Counted from the first letter of the stretch, positions 45,964 through 55,782 are shown. The stretch: DNA of 64,000 nucleotides from Paenirhizobium daejeonense (GCF_014280875.1 NZ_JACLAL010000003.1:434001-498000), one strand, 5' to 3'. Notes: generated by a model from the sequence alone, not told the origin. Made by a program: numbers and translations.

Positions 45964-46805
45964 CAGTGCGCGTCCTCTCCGCCCATGGCTTCGAGAAGGG
46001 TTTCGGAAACGGTTTCGCAGGCCTGCCGATATTCCTCGGAGGTGCGGTAATGCGCATCACGTTCGAGGCTGGTCTTCAGCGGGAAATCGGCATGGACGCG
46101 GCCGGGGCGCGCCTTCATCACGACGATGCGGCTGGAAAGATAGGCGCTTTCGAAGACCGAATGGGTCACGAAAATGACGGTGATGCCGGTCTCTTTCCAG
46201 AGGCGCAGCACGTCGTCGTTGAGCTTCTGGCGGGTGATTTCATCGAGCGCGGCGAAGGGCTCGTCCATCAGCAGGAGCTTCGGCTTGGTGACCAGAGCGC
46301 GAGCGATGGAGACGCGCATCTTCATGCCGCCGGATAGTTCGCGCGGATAGGCCTCGGCGAAGTCCTTGAGGCCAACGGTGGTGAGTGCCTCCATGATGTC
46401 GTCGCGGGCTGCCGCCTTGGATATGCCGCGCAGCTTGAGCGGCAGGTAGACATTGCCGAACACGGTCTGCCAGGGCATCAGCGTCGGTTCCTGAAAGACG
46501 AAGGAAATGTCGCCTTCCGGCAGGCCCCGGGAATTGATGCGCGAGCTCGGCCAGTCGATGGTGCCCTTGGTGACGTCACCGAGGCCGGCGATGATGCGGA
46601 GCGCCGTCGACTTGCCGCAGCCGGAGGGGCCGAGCAGGCTCACGAACTCGCCGCCGTTGACGGTGAGCGACATGTCGGAAAGGGCGAGCGTTCCGCTGGA
46701 AAAGGTCTTCGATACCGCGTTCATGACAACGAGCGGCCGGCGTTGCTCGCGTGGGGCGCTGGCAGGAACGGGTGGCGTTGCCGTCGTGGCATCGAAAGCA
46801 GTCAT
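45963..46805 (-). CDS. ABC transporter ATP-binding protein (TauB/SsuB type)
   Basis: A 280-residue ATPase. Walker A is GPSGCGKST (about 58-66), Q-loop VFQEPTLMPW, signature LSGGMKMR, Walker B LLLMDEPFAALDE, and H-loop VTHSVFE. The N-terminal 20 residues (TTATPPVPASAPRE) are unusual and linker-like. It is the second gene of the importer operon, 160 bases downstream of the binding-protein gene, with a hairpin between them. Confidence 0.93.
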   Translation of the reverse strand: MTAFDATTATPPVPASAPREQRRPLVVMNAVSKTFSSGTLALSDMSLTVNGGEFVSLLGPSGCGKSTALRIIAGLGDVTKGTIDWPSSRINSRGLPEGDISFVFQEPTLMPWQTVFGNVYLPLKLRGISKAAARDDIMEALTTVGLKDFAEAYPRELSGGMKMRVSIARALVTKPKLLLMDEPFAALDEITRQKLNDDVLRLWKETGITVIFVTHSVFESAYLSSRIVVMKARPGRVHADFPLKTSLERDAHYRTSEEYRQACETVSETLLEAMGGEDAH

Positions 46806-46887
46806 TGCGGGCCTTTGTCAGGTCTCGGATGGCGGAGCCTCTGGCTCCTTTACCCTCGGACGGAGAGGGGTGGTCCAAAAAGGACGG

Positions 46888-46921
46888 GACGAGGGGAGGG
46901 AAAATCCCGGTTCCCCTCGTC
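46888..46921. other. Intercistronic hairpin between binding-protein and ATPase genes
   Basis: Perfect 10-pair stem GACGAGGGGA / TCCCCTCGTC with an inner GGG/CCC pairing. It lacks a T run downstream, so it may stabilise the binding-protein mRNA, like the smoE-smoF hairpin. Confidence 0.6.
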
Positions 46922-46965
46922 ACCTTTTGTCGTTCGATGCGTCCCCTCAAGGGAGCGTTCGAAAC

Positions 46966-47982
46966 TTACTTCTTCAGCGAGATGCCGACGCCCTTGCAGA
47001 CGAACTGTGTGGTATAGGACTTCTTGAAGTCGAGGTCGGCCGGCTCGACGCCGATCTGAACCATGGCGTCGAAGAATGCCTTGTACTTTTCGTCGGTCAT
47101 GCAGCCGATGCCCTTGTCGAGGGCTTCGCCGGATTCAACGATGCCATATTCCTTCATCTTGGCGATGGAGAAGGCGATCTGGCCATCCGTCATTTCCGGA
47201 TTGTCTTTCTTGATCATGTCGTTGGCGGCCTTGTTGTCGCCGTAGAGGTAGTTGTACCAGCCCTCGATGGAGGCATCGACGAAGCGCTGGACGAGTTCCG
47301 GCTTGCTTTCGACGAGATCGGTCTTGGTGGTGATCATTGTGGAGTATGGGCTGAAGCCGTTGTCGGCGAGAAGGAAGACCTTCGGAGCCCATCCGGCCTG
47401 CTTTTCGATTTCATAGGGCTCGGAGGTCAGGTAGCCCTGCTGGGCAGACTTCGGATCGGCGATGAAGGGAGCCGGGTTGAAGGTGTAGGGCTTGTACTGC
47501 TCGTCCTTGAAGCCTTCGTAGTTCTTCTTCATCCACTCGAAATAGGTGACGTAGCCGTCCTTGCCCATGAAGATCGAGTCGAGTTTGGCGAGGTCTGCGA
47601 ATTTTTCGATGCCCTGATCAGGATGGGCGAGAAGTACCTGCGGGTCCTTCTGGAAAATCGCGGCGACGTCGACCAGCGGAATGCCTTCCTTGACTGCGTC
47701 CATTTCGCCGAGCGGGCTGCCCATGTAGAAATCGACCTTGCCGGCGATCAGCAGGGCGCGGTTGGCGGCATTCGGGCCACCCTGAACGATGGTGACCTTG
47801 AGGCCGTACTTCTCATAGGTGCCATCGGCAACAGCCTGATAGAAACCGCCATGCTCGGCCTGGGCGAGCCAGTTGGTGCCGTAGCTGACTTCATCCAGCG
47901 CGTAAGCCTGACCGGCCACCGAAAACGCAGCAGAGAGGCCGAAAGAGAGCGCGAGAGCCTTTAGTTTCAAAGAGCTATGCAT
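46966..47982 (-). CDS. ABC transporter substrate-binding protein (NMT1/SsuA type)
   Basis: A 338-residue periplasmic binding protein. The signal peptide is residues 1-29 (MHSSLKLKALALSFGLSAAF, cut after YA). The mature part begins LDEVSYGTNWLAQAEHGGFYQ, typical of the NMT1/ThiY-like group that binds pyrimidines, sulfonates and related compounds. The ATG at 47982 follows AGGGGAA. It is the first gene of a five-gene operon and is divergent from the LysR gene. Confidence 0.9.
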   Translation of the reverse strand: MHSSLKLKALALSFGLSAAFSVAGQAYALDEVSYGTNWLAQAEHGGFYQAVADGTYEKYGLKVTIVQGGPNAANRALLIAGKVDFYMGSPLGEMDAVKEGIPLVDVAAIFQKDPQVLLAHPDQGIEKFADLAKLDSIFMGKDGYVTYFEWMKKNYEGFKDEQYKPYTFNPAPFIADPKSAQQGYLTSEPYEIEKQAGWAPKVFLLADNGFSPYSTMITTKTDLVESKPELVQRFVDASIEGWYNYLYGDNKAANDMIKKDNPEMTDGQIAFSIAKMKEYGIVESGEALDKGIGCMTDEKYKAFFDAMVQIGVEPADLDFKKSYTTQFVCKGVGISLKK

Positions 47983-48066
47983 GTTTATCTGTTCCCCTGT
48001 TAAACCTTGCGGCATCGTGAGACTGGCCGTTTTTGATATTTGAGCGATTGCCTTGCTCTTTGAAAA

Positions 48067-48092
48067 GCATCAAAATTCGTCCGCATTGATGC
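48067..48092. promoter_or_regulatory. LysR operator candidate at the importer promoter
   Basis: GCATCAA-N12-TTGATGC, 26 bases, in the divergent promoter region of the LysR gene and the importer operon. A half-site GCATCAAA follows at 48105-48112. The same 26-base layout recurs upstream of the creatininase gene (50002-50027). Confidence 0.65.
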
Positions 48093-48164
48093 CTTTTTTG
48101 CACTGCATCAAAGATGACTGCACAAATAATGCTTTCTGAATAAATTTTGCGCAATGGTGGTTTC

Positions 48165-49157
48165 GTGCTGCATTCCCGAAAACTTCTCTACATCAACGAA
48201 ATCGTGCGCTGCGGCTCCATCCGTAAGGCGGCGGCGCGGCTGAACGTGGCCTCGTCGGCGGTCAATCGCCAGATTCTGGCGCTGGAGGAAGAGATCGGCG
48301 CACCGCTCTTCGAACGCCTGCCGCGGGGCTTGCGGCTGACGGCCGCCGGGGAACTTTGCGTCGAGCACATCCGGGAGGTGCTCAAGAATTACGAGCGGCT
48401 GGAAAGCCGTATCCGTGGGTTGAAGATGCCTCAGGCGGGCAAGGTGACGCTGGTGACGACGGTCGGGCTCGCCTCCGGTCCGCTGCCGCCGATCCTGGCG
48501 CGGTTTCTCGAAAGTCATCCCCGCGTGCGCATCAAGCTCAGGAACGACGGCGGCTCCACGACCATCAACCCGGTGCTGACCGGAGAGGTGGATATCGGCC
48601 TCGGCTTTAATATCCCAGCGACGCCCGGTATTCGCACGCTTGCGAATTTCGATGTGCCGGTCGGGGTGGTGTTGCCGCCTTCGCATCCGCTTGCACAGGA
48701 GGATGGGCCGATCGATCTTGTCGATGTGGTGCAGGAAAAGCTGGTGCTGGCGCAATCGGGGACCAGTCTGCGCAATATCATCGACCTTGCGCTTTCGCCT
48801 TTGCCCTTGCCGGTTGAGCCGCTTCTGGAGACGAATTCCTCCGAATTGATCAAACAACTTGTCAAGTGCGGTACGGGGCTGACACTTCTCAACCCGCTCG
48901 ATGTCATAACCGAGTGTCGGGCGGGCGATCTGGTGTTCAGGCCGCTTGCGGAACAGCATGTGCGCCACCAGCCGATGAAGCTGTTTGCCCGCGCGCGGGC
49001 GCCGCTCGACGCGGCAACCAGCCTTTTCGTGGAATATCTGATGCAGGAACTCATGCTGCTGATGCAGGAGTTGCGCGCCAAGGGGCATCTGCCAGCCGGA
49101 GAAAAACCGGCCGAGCGGTCAGCGGATGCCGATAGCGCCGGGGATCAGCGCGAATAG
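48165..49157 (+). CDS. LysR-family transcriptional regulator
   Basis: A 330-residue LysR protein. The N-terminal winged helix-turn-helix (about 3-62) begins LHSRKLLYINEIVRCGSIRKAAARLNVASS in two parts, and the C-terminal effector domain has two alpha/beta lobes. The start is GTG at 48165 (GGTGG upstream), because relatives begin with MLHSRKLL; TTG at 48147 is possible. It is divergent from the importer operon and is the likely activator of it. Its 3' end overlaps that of the convergent creatininase gene by 13 bases. Confidence 0.88.
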   Translation: MLHSRKLLYINEIVRCGSIRKAAARLNVASSAVNRQILALEEEIGAPLFERLPRGLRLTAAGELCVEHIREVLKNYERLESRIRGLKMPQAGKVTLVTTVGLASGPLPPILARFLESHPRVRIKLRNDGGSTTINPVLTGEVDIGLGFNIPATPGIRTLANFDVPVGVVLPPSHPLAQEDGPIDLVDVVQEKLVLAQSGTSLRNIIDLALSPLPLPVEPLLETNSSELIKQLVKCGTGLTLLNPLDVITECRAGDLVFRPLAEQHVRHQPMKLFARARAPLDAATSLFVEYLMQELMLLMQELRAKGHLPAGEKPAERSADADSAGDQRE

Positions 49158-49942
49158 AGGTTGGCGAGCGGATAGGCGACGAGATCGCGCAGAAGCTCGA
49201 TGAACCCCTTAACCTGATGCTTGCAGATGAGTTCGCCCTTTTCGGCCGTGCCCTTCGAGGCATCGCCGACGACGCCGTTCGGGTTGAGGTCATGGGCGAT
49301 CCACGCCAGCGAATGGGGCGGAAGTGGCGTCAGGAATTTTGAATTGGCGCGCATTTCCTCAGCTCGGGAGACGAAGTTCTCGGCCTTTTCCATGCGTACG
49401 AGTTCCGGCCGGAAATGCAGCATGAGGGATGTCTCGACCTCGCCGCCATGAATACCGTAGCGGCTTTCATGCTCGGAAATCATGCCTTCCGGGTTGCCGA
49501 AACGGCCCCACTGGGTGGAGACAACCGCCATCTTGTGGCGGACGCGCAGTTCGCGGGCGACAATGCTCATCACATCGACGTTGCCGCCGTGGGAATTGAC
49601 GATCACCATCTTGCGGATACCGGCTTCGGCAACCTTGGTACCGATCGCGGTCCAGGCGGGGATCAGGATCTCCGGGCCGAAGGACAGCGTGCCGGGACCG
49701 TAGATGTGTTCATTCGCCTTGCCGATTTCCTGCGTCGGCAGAACGAGGAAATCGAGATCGTCGGGTCGCTGGTTGCGAAGCTCGGCCAACATGCCGTTGG
49801 CAATGGCGACGTCGGTGGCGATCGGCAGGTGCGGGCCGTGCTGCTCGGTCGATGCGATCGGCAGGATGGCGACGGTCTTTTCCGGATCCAGGCCGGCGAA
49901 ATCGCCCGTGTTCAGTTCGTTCCAGAAGAATGGCTTAGCCAT
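49145..49942 (-). CDS. Creatininase-family amidohydrolase
   Basis: A 265-residue metal-dependent amidohydrolase. Metal ligands are seen in STEQHGPHLPIATD (about 31-44), VNSHGGNVDV (about 116) and HGGEVETSLML (about 160). Members hydrolyse creatinine or other cyclic amides and formamides. The upstream 26-base inverted repeat is shared with the importer promoter, so it is probably in the same regulon and may open a lactam or cyclic amide in that pathway. Confidence 0.88.
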   Translation of the reverse strand: MAKPFFWNELNTGDFAGLDPEKTVAILPIASTEQHGPHLPIATDVAIANGMLAELRNQRPDDLDFLVLPTQEIGKANEHIYGPGTLSFGPEILIPAWTAIGTKVAEAGIRKMVIVNSHGGNVDVMSIVARELRVRHKMAVVSTQWGRFGNPEGMISEHESRYGIHGGEVETSLMLHFRPELVRMEKAENFVSRAEEMRANSKFLTPLPPHSLAWIAHDLNPNGVVGDASKGTAEKGELICKHQVKGFIELLRDLVAYPLANLYSR

Positions 49943-50253
49943 ATCCGCACCCTCGCTGTTTCTCTACCCATTCGATTAGGAAATAATGCGGGCTGCGAAA
50001 AGCATCATATTGCGTGCAGGCTGATGCCTTAAATGTCGCGGCGGAGCGAATGCGGATGGGTGGGAGACAATGGATCGACATCGCCGCCGGTAGGGCGCTT
50101 GTATCGATTCGAGAAAAAGACGCTATTCGCTAAAATTGTCGGCATCTGCTTAAGCGCACCGAAAAACACCCCGTGTAGGTTCAGTCACAAGGAAGCCGGA
50201 GGATTTGTTCCGGCCCGCCAAAAACCAAGAGTTCTGAACGGGGACCTAAGGAT
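49943..50253. other. Intergenic stretch
   Basis: 311 bases. The left part carries the shared LysR-type inverted repeat and the creatininase promoter; the right part carries the promoter and ribosome site (AAGGA at 50247) of the 50254 gene. Nothing else was recognised. Confidence 0.6.
50002..50027. promoter_or_regulatory. LysR operator candidate at the creatininase promoter
   Basis: GCATCA-N14-TGATGC, same length (26) and near-identical flanks (GAAAA before, CTT after) as the site at 48067-48092. It lies 60 bases upstream of the creatininase start. Confidence 0.65.
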
Positions 50254-50829
50254 ATGCTGAAGAAACTCCTCGCAACGGCCGTCGTCGCCGCGACGGCATT
50301 CGTTCTGTCTGACCCGGCCCATGCATTCGGGCCTGGCGGCTTCGCCCGCAACCTCACAGATGCGCCGAACATGCGTCTCGTGATTTCCGGTGAGCGTCTG
50401 TCGTCGAGCGATGCGAAGCTGTGCCTCGATGCACAGGAGGGCTGCCAGGCTGTCGAGCGTCCTTACACCTTCGTGCTCACCTCGTATCGCGAAAGCCAGC
50501 TGAAGCGTGTCAATGCGACGGTCAACGCCTCGGTCCAGCTTATCAACGACCTCTATTCGTTCGGTCGTCGGGACGTTCTGAAGATTTCCGGACCTGTCAC
50601 CGTCGGCTCTGACCTCGCCAGCGCCAAGCGGGCCATGCTGATTGCCATGGGCTGGTCGGCTGATGCGCTGACGGTTGCGAATGGCCGCACCACGGACGGC
50701 GAGCGCCGTGTCGTTCTGGTGGTCACCACTAATAGGGGAGACTACGCACTGGACGATCGCTCGAACGCCATCAAGAAGTGGAAGCGCGTCGAGATCCCGA
50801 CCGCAAGCATTCGCCCGATGGGGCTCTAA
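50254..50829 (+). CDS. Exported transglutaminase-like peptidase homologue without Cys/His
   Basis: A 191-residue protein with a signal peptide (1-24, cut after HAF). The rest aligns by eye to bacterial transglutaminase-like cysteine peptidases (BTLCP, family of Pfam DUF920). VNATVNASVQLINDLYSFGRRDVL corresponds to the N-terminal helix and strand, in two parts. At the catalytic position GDCEDYALLKR of relatives, this protein has VGSDLASAKR, so Cys is Gly118. At GHAVL it has ERRVVL, so His is Arg152; the Asp in ALDDRS (about 167) is kept. It is probably a pseudoenzyme. A terminator follows. Confidence 0.7.
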   Translation: MLKKLLATAVVAATAFVLSDPAHAFGPGGFARNLTDAPNMRLVISGERLSSSDAKLCLDAQEGCQAVERPYTFVLTSYRESQLKRVNATVNASVQLINDLYSFGRRDVLKISGPVTVGSDLASAKRAMLIAMGWSADALTVANGRTTDGERRVVLVVTTNRGDYALDDRSNAIKKWKRVEIPTASIRPMGL

Positions 50830-50892
50830 AGAATTCTTCGGGGCGGTGAGTTTGCCGCCCGGCTGAATGTTTCTGTCTGTACTGCCTAATTT

Positions 50893-50934
50893 GCCCTGAT
50901 GGTATGAACCACCGTCAGGGCCTTTTCTTTTTTG
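50893..50934 (+). terminator. Intrinsic terminator after the transglutaminase-like gene
   Basis: Eleven-pair stem GCCCTGATGGT / ACCGTCAGGGC (one G-U pair), loop ATGAACC, tail CTTTTCTTTTTT. It ends just before the stop codon of the convergent DMT gene. Confidence 0.92.
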
Positions 50935-50937
50935 CTG

Positions 50938-51837
50938 TCAGATCTTGCTTGCCGGCTTGCCCCATTCGGCGATGGCGATACCGCCCAGCACGAGGACCAG
51001 CGCGAGAACGTGGAACGGCTGGAGCGCCTCGCCAAGCAGGGCGAGCGACAGGAGCGTTCCGAACACCGGCACCAGATTGATGAAGAGGCCGGCGCGATTG
51101 GCGCCGATGCCTTCGACACCCTTGATGTAGAAGATCTGGGAGACCAGAGATGGTAACAGGCCGGCATAGGCGATGATTGCCCATCCCGTGGCGTCGGGCA
51201 GGATCATGTCTCCGTTCGCCTGCTCCCAGAACATCAGGGGAAGGGCGGTTAGTGCCGCACCGAGCGCCGGACCTGCCATCAGGCTCTTCCAGTGCACCGG
51301 CGGCTTCCAGCGCAGCGCGATGGTGTAGATGGCATAGGCGAGGACGGCGAGCAGCAGCAGCCCGTCACCGTAATTCAGGGTGAGGTGCAGCAGCGACATC
51401 GGGTCGCCATGGCTTGCCGTCACCGCGACGCCGGCAAAGCTGATGGCAAAGCCGATGATCTGCACCGGTGACACCGGGATGCGGAACAGCACGAAGTTGA
51501 GGATGAAGATCAGCACCGGAATGCCGCCCTGTTCGATCGCGCCGTTGACGGCGCTCGTATATTTGAGGGCAGTATAGAGGAAGCCGTTGAAGGCGGTGTA
51601 GCCCACCGCGCCATAGGCGAGCAACAGCAGCCAGTTCTTGCGCAGAAGCGGCCAGTCCTTCCTGATCTGCGGCACTGAAATGACGCAGATGACAATGACG
51701 GCGATCAGCCAGCGTGAGAAGTTGAGAACCATGGGGCTGACATGGCCGACAGCCAGCTTGCCGACCATGGTGTTTCCGCCCCATAGAAGCGTCGCGACGG
51801 TGAGGAAAAAATAGGCTCGAAGAAGCAACTGCAACAC
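50938..51837 (-). CDS. DMT (EamA) family transporter
   Basis: About 299 residues with ten hydrophobic segments in two EamA repeats. AIEQGGIPVLIFILNFVLF and AYAGLLPSLVSQIFYIKGV are typical of amino-acid/purine-type exporters. The exact start is uncertain. GTG at 51837 and TTG at 51834 are in frame before LQLLLRAYFFLT, and neither has a clear ribosome site; the frame stays open far upstream through the antisense of purA, which is an artefact. It is divergent from purA. Confidence 0.8.
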   Translation of the reverse strand: MLQLLLRAYFFLTVATLLWGGNTMVGKLAVGHVSPMVLNFSRWLIAVIVICVISVPQIRKDWPLLRKNWLLLLAYGAVGYTAFNGFLYTALKYTSAVNGAIEQGGIPVLIFILNFVLFRIPVSPVQIIGFAISFAGVAVTASHGDPMSLLHLTLNYGDGLLLLAVLAYAIYTIALRWKPPVHWKSLMAGPALGAALTALPLMFWEQANGDMILPDATGWAIIAYAGLLPSLVSQIFYIKGVEGIGANRAGLFINLVPVFGTLLSLALLGEALQPFHVLALVLVLGGIAIAEWGKPASKI

Positions 51838-52023
51838 CAGATGGAATAAGGAAAAGGGGTTCGCTCGACTGCAATTCGCCGTTTGGATAGGCGACGGGCG
51901 CTCACATGTCACGCAAAAAGCCAAATTGCTGATCACAAACGGGTCGATTTCCCAAAAACAACACAGTATAGATGCGCGGGTTTGGGTTAGGCGCAGGCCT
52001 TGTGCAATGAACAGGATTTGGAA

Positions 52024-53322
<1,299 letters not shown>

Positions 53323-53385
53323 TGATAGAAATCGTTAACGTTTTGTCAGTCGGAATCACTCCGGCGACCAAGAGAAAAAGTGCTG

Positions 53386-55782
53386 ATGGCTGACTTTATC
53401 GCAGTTATTCGGCGGGCCGTGGACGGACTGTCGAACAATACCCCTGAGATGCGTGCGAAGGTCTATGACAAGGCTCGCAGTGCCGTGTTGCGGCAACTCG
53501 AGAACATGTCTCCGCGCCCGCCCGAAGAGATGCTGCGCCGTCAACTCGATAAGCTCGAGATTGCCATCAACGAAGTCGAGGCCGAGCACGCCGAGGCACT
53601 TCCGGAAGTTGAAGAGCTTCCGGAGGAGGTTTCGTCCGCGCCGGCCGCGTCCTCCTGGGAAGATCATGTTCCCGGTGTTTCCGAGTCCCGGCAGGCACCC
53701 GCCTATGAGGCCGAGGAAGAGCCTGAACCGGATCATGAGCCGGAACCCGCCTACCAACCGGAGCAGGCCTACGAGCCGGAACCGGAAGAAGCCGCAGAGC
53801 CTGAAGAGGCTGCTCGTCCCGAATACGAGGACGAGCCTCATGTTGCTCCTGTAGCTTCTGCGTCCACACCGGTCGCATGGGCCGAGGAGCCGGTCGCGGC
53901 TGCCGCTGACGAGCGCTATCGCGAGCAGGAAGAAGAATATGTCGAGCCTGCTCGCGCCGCTCCGTCGGTAGAATACGAAGAGGTCGAAGACCCCTGGCAT
54001 GAGGCCGAGCCGGAAACGCCGGCTTATCAGCCGCCTGCAAGCCACGAGCCGGAAGTCGTTGCACCTGTCGCACCTGCGGTCGAGCCCGGGCCTGTCGAAA
54101 CTCCGCGTGCGGAAGAGGCCTTCCCGGTATGGGAAGAGGAGCCGGTCCAGCGTTACGAGGAAGAGCGGGTCGAGCCCGTACAACCTGTGATCCGTCAGGC
54201 CGCTCCGATGACGGATGAAGCCGAGGAATGGCTTTCTCCGGCCCGTTCCGATTTTACGGCAAAGCCCGCTCCTGTTTCAGAGCCGGTCGCCTATGAACCC
54301 TGGGATTTCCCTGAGGATACGCCGGCTCAGGCCGCTCCTGTCGAGGAGGTTGCACCGGTCGTTCGTCGTGAGGAGATCGCACCGGCGGTCCCCGAACAGC
54401 GGCGTGACCATGATTTCGGCGCTTTCGCACCGGCTGAGCCAGGTGCTCGTGTCGAGCCTGCGGCAACGGAGGTTCCCGATCTTCTCGAGTGGAATGTCGA
54501 TGAATATCGGTCTCCGGCTGCATCGGCACCGACTGCGACCGCTGCAGCTCCGAAGCCGACCGACGATTTCTCCGACTGGTTTGCCGATGTCGGCGACCTG
54601 AAGTCGAAGGAGCCACAACCGGCAGCAGCTGGCGGAAATGGCGGTCGACCGGCGGCTCCCGTGGCGCCTGTGGCTGCGTCCGACGAGGACGTCGACGCCT
54701 TTCTTGAAAGCGCACAGCAGTCGGCCTATCGCAAGGAAGCCAAGCCGCGCCGCAATTTCGCGCCGATCGTGCTCGGTGCTCTCGGCGTGTTGCTGCTGGC
54801 CGGCGGTGGGTTCGCCGCCTGGACCTATCGCACGTCGATGACGGAATTCATCAGCGGCTTGACGGGCTCCGAGCCGCCGTTTGTCGCTGGACAGCCTGCG
54901 ACGACGGACGGGCAGGCGGAACCGCCGGCAACGGAAACTCCACCGGCTGCGACTGATACGGCCACTACGCCGGTAACGCCGCCGGAAGAGGGCGCGGTTG
55001 AGGGTCAGAAGTTCACCCAGCGTCTGAAGGCCGACGGGTCGGAAGTCGATGAGGGTGCCGGAACAGCCCCGGCCGCTGGCGCAGATGCCGAGGGTAAGTC
55101 GGTTTCGCAGCAGAATGTCGCCTCTAAGGTCGAACCGACGGATCAGCCGCCGGTCGGCACCAATGCCGGCACGCCTGTCGCTCCCGCTACTACGACGCCT
55201 CCGGCTGCTGCCGGTGCGGGTACTGCTGCCGGCGAAAAGGCATTCCTCTATGAGGAGAAACTCGGCCAGACCACGCCGGTCGCAGTGGCCGGCACCGTTG
55301 CCTGGACTGCCGTTCGCGAGACCGGCGACGACGGCAAACCCAATCCGGAGATCCAGGGCAAGATCACGATTCCGGAACGCGGCATGACCGCGCTACTAAC
55401 CATCAAGCGCAACACCGACAACTCTCTGCCGGCAAGCCATATCATCGAAGTCGTCTTCTCTATCCCGCCGGATTTCGAAGGCGGGGCGGTGGATAATCTG
55501 CAGCGCGTCGCGATGAAGCGGACCGAGCAGGACCGAGGCGATCCTCTGGTCGCGGTTTCGGCGCAGGTAACGGAAGATACCTATCTCGTGGCACTCAATG
55601 ACTTCGAGGACGTCATCAAGAAGAACCTGGAACTCCTGTCCACGCGCAGCTGGATCGACATGCCGATCACCTACCGCAACGGCCGCCGCGCCTTGCTGAC
55701 GCTCGACAAGGGTGCTGCCGGAACGGCGGTGTTCGATGCGGTTCTAAAGGAATGGAGCGCGCTCGGCTCAGCTGGCAACTGA
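53386..55782 (+). CDS. Large acidic single-pass membrane protein, unknown function
   Basis: A 798-residue protein. The N-terminal 70 residues are helical (MADFIAVIRRAVDGLSNNTP onward). Then comes a very long Pro/Glu/Ala-rich disordered stretch (about 70-440, with repeats of EPEPEP-like and YEPEPEEA-like words), a membrane segment NFAPIVLGALGVLLLAGGGF (about 464-485), another Pro/Thr/Ala linker and a folded C-terminal domain (about 615-795, with ITIPERGMTALLTIKRNTD). The layout (cytoplasmic acidic linker, one span, globular periplasmic domain) is as in envelope-linking proteins, but no family with a known role was recognised. It follows purA by 63 bases and may be co-transcribed. Confidence 0.75.
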   Translation: MADFIAVIRRAVDGLSNNTPEMRAKVYDKARSAVLRQLENMSPRPPEEMLRRQLDKLEIAINEVEAEHAEALPEVEELPEEVSSAPAASSWEDHVPGVSESRQAPAYEAEEEPEPDHEPEPAYQPEQAYEPEPEEAAEPEEAARPEYEDEPHVAPVASASTPVAWAEEPVAAAADERYREQEEEYVEPARAAPSVEYEEVEDPWHEAEPETPAYQPPASHEPEVVAPVAPAVEPGPVETPRAEEAFPVWEEEPVQRYEEERVEPVQPVIRQAAPMTDEAEEWLSPARSDFTAKPAPVSEPVAYEPWDFPEDTPAQAAPVEEVAPVVRREEIAPAVPEQRRDHDFGAFAPAEPGARVEPAATEVPDLLEWNVDEYRSPAASAPTATAAAPKPTDDFSDWFADVGDLKSKEPQPAAAGGNGGRPAAPVAPVAASDEDVDAFLESAQQSAYRKEAKPRRNFAPIVLGALGVLLLAGGGFAAWTYRTSMTEFISGLTGSEPPFVAGQPATTDGQAEPPATETPPAATDTATTPVTPPEEGAVEGQKFTQRLKADGSEVDEGAGTAPAAGADAEGKSVSQQNVASKVEPTDQPPVGTNAGTPVAPATTTPPAAAGAGTAAGEKAFLYEEKLGQTTPVAVAGTVAWTAVRETGDDGKPNPEIQGKITIPERGMTALLTIKRNTDNSLPASHIIEVVFSIPPDFEGGAVDNLQRVAMKRTEQDRGDPLVAVSAQVTEDTYLVALNDFEDVIKKNLELLSTRSWIDMPITYRNGRRALLTLDKGAAGTAVFDAVLKEWSALGSAGN

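Noticed and set aside
45103..46050. 315-codon plus-strand frame over the ABC permease
   Set aside because: Antisense shadow rich in Asp/Gln/Arg; the permease and its overlaps with neighbouring genes are clear on the minus strand.
46966..47982. Assignment of the importer as taurine or thiamine-precursor specific
   Set aside because: The binding protein is only of the general NMT1/SsuA group, and no tauD, ssuD or thi gene is nearby. No TPP riboswitch was seen upstream.
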